Shown here piece by piece: positions 12,628-16,126 of a DNA stretch of 16,126 nt. The position numbers were made by a program, and so were the translations under genes. Source of the DNA: an uncultured Clostridia bacterium (GTDB taxonomy: Bacteria > Bacillota > Clostridia > Peptostreptococcales > Acidaminobacteraceae); NCBI GenBank assembly GCA_945950065.1, contig CAMFGQ010000020.1:1-16126 (forward strand), given 5' to 3'. Each line of letters starts with the position of its first letter. Position 1 is the first letter of the stretch. The notes below the pieces were generated by a model. It searched no databases, had not been told where the DNA came from, and was given only the letters and a program-made list of their open reading frames with translations.

Positions 12628-13980
12628 TTAATCTAGGATGTCGTCAATGTCATAGAGTTGACCTCTTGTGGTGATGACGATAACCTTATCTCCTACTTCT
12701 ATGGTGTCGTTACCTCCAGGGAAGATGGCTTCTCCTGATCGAACAAGATAGGCAACGATAATGTTTGCTTTCATGCTTAAGTCTTTTAAGGGAATTCCTA
12801 CGACCTTAGATCCTTCTTTTACATTAAACTGAAGACTTTCCACGCGTTCATCAGCCAGTTTATACAGTGCATCAACGTTGCTACCCGCAGAGTTTTCAAT
12901 GGCACGCACAAAGCGCGTGATGCGATTGGCGATAAGCCTCTTTGGTGTAATGATGCTCATCAGACCAATGTCACCTAGGTAGCTAAGGATAGCGGTTCGA
13001 TTTATCTTGGTGATGTTCTTTTTGACATTGCATTTGGAGGCATACATGCTGATAACAATGTTCTCTTCGTCCATTCCCGTAAGGCTTACCACTGCCTCAT
13101 AATTGTGGATTCCTTCTTCATCCAAGTTGGATTTTTCACTACCATCGGTATGAATCACTGTTACCTTAGGGAATTCATGAGCCAGTTCCTTTGCTTTCTC
13201 ACGGTCATGCTCCAGAACTTTAACATGCATGTCGGTATGGCTCAGCATACGCAGTAGATAATAGGTAATCTTTCCACCACCAATAATCAAACAGCTCTTA
13301 ACCCGTCGATGGAGTGCCCCTAGGGAGCGATAAAATTTCTCTAGATCCGAGGTCTTTCCTGTAACGTGAATGCGGTCTCCCGCCTGGAGAACCACATCTC
13401 CCCTTGGAATAATCACATCTCCATTGCGCTCCAGGACACAGACTAAAATAGAGCGATATTTTTGGCGAAATGCAGGTAGAGGCATGTTCACTAGACTACT
13501 CTCTTCACTGATCTCAACCGAAACGATGTTGACAAGATTGTTGACAAAGCTCTCCACATTGAGAGCAAAGGGAAACTCGAGTTCGGTAAAGATCTTCTTT
13601 GCAGCTTCAAGTTCAGGATTAATCATCATATGAATCCCGAGACTTTCTTCAACAAAACTAAAGGAGTGGTAATTCTCCGGCGTACGCACACGAGAGATGG
13701 TGTAGTTGGCACCTAGTTTATTTGCCATAATGGCTGCAATCATGTTGATTTCATCAAGCTCCGTTACAGCAATAAAGACATCACTGTTGGCTACATCTGC
13801 TTCCATCAAAATGGGATAGGAAGCTCCACTACCCACAATTCCCGTAATGTCATTTTTATCTACCAAGCTTTCGAGGACTTCTTGGTTTTTCTCAATGAGG
13901 AGTACATTGCTTCCCTCTGTAGAGAGTTCACTACAGAGAAGTTCACCTACTTTTCCTCCTCCTACAATGACGATGTTCAC
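12628..13980 (-). CDS. trkA: Trk system potassium uptake regulatory subunit TrkA (two RCK domains)
   Basis: This 450-residue cytoplasmic protein gates TrkH by binding NAD(H) or nucleotides. It has two tandem RCK_N plus TrkA_C modules. The first Rossmann motif is IVIVGGGKVGELL (Gly 7-9), followed by LLIEKN. The second is CLIIGGGKITYYLLRML (Gly 234-236), followed by VKVLEHD. The TrkA_C parts include PRGDVVLQAGDRIHVTG and FPGGNDTIEVGDKVIVI. The start is taken as GTG at 13980: GGGAGG lies four bases upstream, the GTG overlaps the TGA of glpK as GTGA, and the protein then begins MNIVIVGGG as TrkA proteins do. The ATG at 13992 and a longer frame to 14022 place the start before the ribosome binding site and inside glpK. 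Confidence 0.93.
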   Translation of the reverse strand: MNIVIVGGGKVGELLCSELSTEGSNVLLIEKNQEVLESLVDKNDITGIVGSGASYPILMEADVANSDVFIAVTELDEINMIAAIMANKLGANYTISRVRTPENYHSFSFVEESLGIHMMINPELEAAKKIFTELEFPFALNVESFVNNLVNIVSVEISEESSLVNMPLPAFRQKYRSILVCVLERNGDVIIPRGDVVLQAGDRIHVTGKTSDLEKFYRSLGALHRRVKSCLIIGGGKITYYLLRMLSHTDMHVKVLEHDREKAKELAHEFPKVTVIHTDGSEKSNLDEEGIHNYEAVVSLTGMDEENIVISMYASKCNVKKNITKINRTAILSYLGDIGLMSIITPKRLIANRITRFVRAIENSAGSNVDALYKLADERVESLQFNVKEGSKVVGIPLKDLSMKANIIVAYLVRSGEAIFPGGNDTIEVGDKVIVITTRGQLYDIDDILD

Positions 13981-15470
13981 ATTTCCTCCCATTCTAGGCA
14001 GCGCTCTACAGCTTTCTTCCAAAAATGGACTTTTTCGTCTACCCAGTCTTGGTCTTTGCTAGGTAGAAAGCTACGGTCTTCTTCCTTTAATCTGCTTAAT
14101 TCTTCTTTTGTTTTCCATACTCCACTGGAGAGACCAGCTAAAAAGCAAGCCCCTAGCGCAGTACTTTCAAGAAGTCCTGGACGCATAATTTTTGTCTGCA
14201 GGATGTCTGCTTGAAACTGCATCAGGAAGTTATTGGCTGAAGCTCCCCCATCCACCATCAAACTATGGAGTTTAACCTCGGCGTCTTCCTGCATCAGCTC
14301 CAAAATGTCCCTTGACTGAAAGGCGATGGACTCCAAGGTGGCACGGACAAGATGTTCTCTCTTTGAGCCTCGGGTAAGACCGAAGATGCCTCCACGTGCA
14401 TACATATCCCAATAGGGAGCACCAAGTCCAGTAAAGGCTGGCACAACCACAACCCCTCCAGAATCCTCCACCATGTTGGCATAGTATTCACTCTGTGGTG
14501 CATCATAGACGATGCTCAGTTCATCCCTTAACCACTGAATGGCAGCTCCTGCAATGAAAATACTTCCTTCTAGGGCATAGATGATCTCGGTTCCAATTTT
14601 CCAACCGACTGTCGCCAGTAGACCGTGTTCGTTGATCTTGGGCTGGCTTCCAGTATTCATCAGCATAAAACAGCCCGTACCATAGGTGTTCTTGGTCATG
14701 CCTTCTTCAAAACACACTTGACCAAAAAGAGCTGCTTGTTGGTCTCCCGCTACGCCTCCGATGGGAATGGGGACACCACCAAAAACTTGTGGATGGGTCA
14801 TCCCAAATTCTCCTGAACTATCTTTTACTTCAGGTAGAATTTCTGAGGGTATGTTTAAGAGTTCAAGGAGTTCTTGGTCCCACTCCAGAGTATGGATGTT
14901 GAACAGCAAAGTTCTGGAGGCATTGCTCACATCCGTCGCATGAACCTCTCCTCTTGTCAGATTCCACATCAGCCAAGTATCCACGGTTCCGAAGGCAATC
15001 TCGCCTCTTTCTGCGCGGGAGCGAAGTCCAGGTACATGATCTAAAAGCCACATGATTTTTGTAGCAGAGAAGTAGGCATCTAAAAGAAGACCTGTTTTCT
15101 CGCGAAAGAGATCTTCTAGTCCCTTCTTCTTCAATTCTTCACAATAGGAGGCACTGCGTCTACATTGCCAAACAATGGCATTGTAAACTGGTTCTCCTGT
15201 TTTCTTGTCCCAAAGGAGGGTTGTTTCTCGCTGATTGGTGATGCCAATGGCAGCAATGGAAGAAAGGGGAACACCTGAAGCTTCAAGAGCTTCTCTGGCA
15301 ACGGAGATTTGACTGGTCCAAATCTCTTGCCCATTGTGTTCTACCCAACCTTGTTTGGGATAGATTTGCTTAAATTCTTTTTGTGCACTGGTAACGATTT
15401 GTGCCTTCTCATTAAAGAGGATAGCGCGGGAACTGGTGGTCCCTTGATCAAGTGCTAGGATGTATTTCAT
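13977..15470 (-). CDS. glpK: Glycerol kinase
   Basis: The enzyme phosphorylates glycerol with ATP to sn-glycerol 3-phosphate in the cytosol. It has 497 residues, the standard length for GlpK. FGGY-kinase markers are YILALDQGTTSSRAILF at the N-terminus, GITNQRETTLLWD, AIVWQCRRS, FGTVDTWLMWNLT, GGVAGDQQAALFGQ, KNTYGTGCFMLMNTG and LMVDGGASANNFLMQFQADIL. The start follows ACGAGGTTTTAT. No glycerol facilitator or GlpD gene is next to it. Instead trkA overlaps its stop codon, an unusual partner. In my alignment the position of the His phosphorylated by HPr in many low-GC Gram-positive GlpK proteins (HFYG block) is VFGG here, so PTS control may be absent; this alignment is by eye. Confidence 0.97.
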   Translation of the reverse strand: MKYILALDQGTTSSRAILFNEKAQIVTSAQKEFKQIYPKQGWVEHNGQEIWTSQISVAREALEASGVPLSSIAAIGITNQRETTLLWDKKTGEPVYNAIVWQCRRSASYCEELKKKGLEDLFREKTGLLLDAYFSATKIMWLLDHVPGLRSRAERGEIAFGTVDTWLMWNLTRGEVHATDVSNASRTLLFNIHTLEWDQELLELLNIPSEILPEVKDSSGEFGMTHPQVFGGVPIPIGGVAGDQQAALFGQVCFEEGMTKNTYGTGCFMLMNTGSQPKINEHGLLATVGWKIGTEIIYALEGSIFIAGAAIQWLRDELSIVYDAPQSEYYANMVEDSGGVVVVPAFTGLGAPYWDMYARGGIFGLTRGSKREHLVRATLESIAFQSRDILELMQEDAEVKLHSLMVDGGASANNFLMQFQADILQTKIMRPGLLESTALGACFLAGLSSGVWKTKEELSRLKEEDRSFLPSKDQDWVDEKVHFWKKAVERCLEWEEM

Positions 15471-15488
15471 ATAAAACCTCGTTAGCTT

Positions 15489-15516
15489 ATCTTACCACAG
15501 AAAATGCGTTTTTCGA
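15489..15516 (-). promoter_or_regulatory. Promoter of the glpK-trkA-trkH operon
   Basis: On the minus strand an extended -10, TGGTAAGAT with hexamer TAAGAT at 15494-15489, is preceded at 16 bp by TCGAAA (15516-15511). The -10 ends 18 bases before the glpK start codon, so the 5' leader is very short. Confidence 0.5.
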
Positions 15517-15530
15517 CGATTTTGGGGTTC

Positions 15531-15550
15531 TTTTCTCTCCCTCGAGAAAA
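15531..15550. repeat. Dyad between glpK and the divergent nucleotidyltransferase gene
   Basis: TTTTCTC (15531-15537) and GAGAAAA (15544-15550) are perfect inverted repeats around TCCCTC. The site is just upstream of the likely glpK promoter and could serve as an operator for either divergent gene. No matching regulator is visible. Confidence 0.35.
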
Positions 15551-15568
15551 CTTAACACGGATTTTACT

Positions 15569-15597
15569 TGGCTATTCTCTACCTACAGGGATACACT
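15569..15597 (+). promoter_or_regulatory. Possible promoter of the nucleotidyltransferase gene
   Basis: TTGGCT (15569-15574) and TACACT (15592-15597) are about 17 bp apart, 34 bases before the ATG. Both hexamers are moderate matches, so this is tentative. Confidence 0.3.
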
Positions 15598-15631
15598 AGA
15601 AGAAGAACAGCTCTCTCAAGAAAGGAAAACC

Positions 15632-16126
15632 ATGCTCAGCCTCGAAAAGAAACAAAGCATCTTGCGAAAGCTTGCTAAAAAGTTCAATGAAGAAGATCTT
15701 CTCTGGGCCTTGGGAGCCTCCACCATGTTGTATTTAAGGGGACGTATACCTACATTTGAAGATCTAGATCTGTTTGTTTCAGAAGAAGATGTTCAAAAAG
15801 CACAGCGCATCCTGTCCTCCCATGGAAGGCTGCTTCCGAAAGAAAAGAGTCCTCTCTATGCCAGTCGACATTTCTCTAGCTACTTGATTGATGGCCTTCA
15901 GGTGGATTTGATTTCTGGCTTTACCCTCCTCTATCAAGGAAAAGAATATGTCTTTCCCTTGCTTGAAGAGCAAATCACAGCATTCTACATGCTGGAAGAT
16001 ACACAGATTCCCCTTATGGATCTTGAGGACTGGAAACACTACTATACCCTCATGGGAAGAAGCCAAAGAGCAGCCCTATGCGAAGAGGAGAAACAAGAAG
16101 AGGTTCATCCATGGCAAAGCAAAGAG
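15632..16126 (+). CDS. Nucleotidyltransferase-fold protein (MNT/AbiEii-like), 3' end beyond window
   Basis: The frame is open for 165 codons from ATG 15632 to the window end with no stop. AAAGG lies shortly upstream. The sequence shows a nucleotidyltransferase pattern: WALGAS (25-30), then MLYLRGR, then the metal-binding pair D44-L-D46 in TFEDLDLFVS, and a third possible carboxylate at D92 in QVDLISGF. This is the G-[GA]-S...D-x-D...D layout of Pol-beta-type minimal nucleotidyltransferases, often annotated as hypothetical or AbiEii/toxin-related. The C-terminus is missing, no partner is visible, and it is divergent from glpK. Whether it is an enzyme, an antitoxin/toxin component or a nucleotide-binding relic cannot be decided here. 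Confidence 0.65.
   Translation, partial: MLSLEKKQSILRKLAKKFNEEDLLWALGASTMLYLRGRIPTFEDLDLFVSEEDVQKAQRILSSHGRLLPKEKSPLYASRHFSSYLIDGLQVDLISGFTLLYQGKEYVFPLLEEQITAFYMLEDTQIPLMDLEDWKHYYTLMGRSQRAALCEEEKQEEVHPWQSKE

Noticed and set aside
13981..14022. Longer N-terminus for TrkA (starts at 14022 or ATG 13992)
   Set aside because: These starts lie before the GGGAGG site inside glpK and add residues unlike TrkA. GTG 13980 gives the standard MNIVIVGGG beginning.

Overview
The window looks like a low-to-moderate GC Bacillota (Firmicutes) chromosome, most likely from an anaerobe of the Clostridia or a near relative. Evidence for this: nearly every gene has a strong AGGAGG-type ribosome binding site, GTP-type PEP carboxykinase and a YozE-like protein are present, an aldo/keto reductase carries two 4Fe-4S motifs, there is an FmdE-type protein, and UGA appears to be used as selenocysteine. 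The species cannot be named from this sequence. Gene content is housekeeping and stress related. I see no insertion sequence, phage gene, CRISPR array, tRNA or rRNA.

The most notable locus is at the left end (1-890). After the tail of a LuxR-type regulator and its terminator comes a full-length AhpC/2-Cys-type peroxiredoxin (233-838, +). Its peroxidatic cysteine codon, number 47, is TGA. A hairpin with a G in its apical loop lies directly behind the TGA, as expected of a bacterial SECIS. The gene is therefore read as a selenocysteine peroxiredoxin (PrxU type). Ordinary gene calling would miss its first 70 residues and start at Met71.

From 897 to 15470 almost everything is on the minus strand, in this order: a small GlsB/YeaQ-type membrane protein behind a sigma-B-like promoter; a HAD nucleotidase followed by GTP-PEP carboxykinase; the plus-strand YozE-like gene; a two-gene short-chain chromate transporter; a four-gene FmdE / FecCD permease / ATPase / binding-lipoprotein uptake operon; a PfpI/DJ-1, ferredoxin-like aldo/keto reductase and GNAT operon behind a second sigma-B-like promoter; and glpK-trkA-trkH, in which glycerol kinase overlaps the K+ uptake genes. 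The window closes with a plus-strand nucleotidyltransferase-fold gene that runs off the end.

Taken together, the genes cover peroxide and carbonyl stress defence (PrxU, PfpI, AKR), general stress (GlsB), ion homeostasis (TrkAH, chromate transporter, metal or metal-complex uptake) and the gluconeogenesis/glycerol branch of carbon metabolism (PckG, GlpK). Two genes often linked to general stress carry GTTT-N13/14-GGGTAT promoters, which suggests that a sigma-B-type regulon operates in this organism. That is inference, because no sigB gene is in the window.
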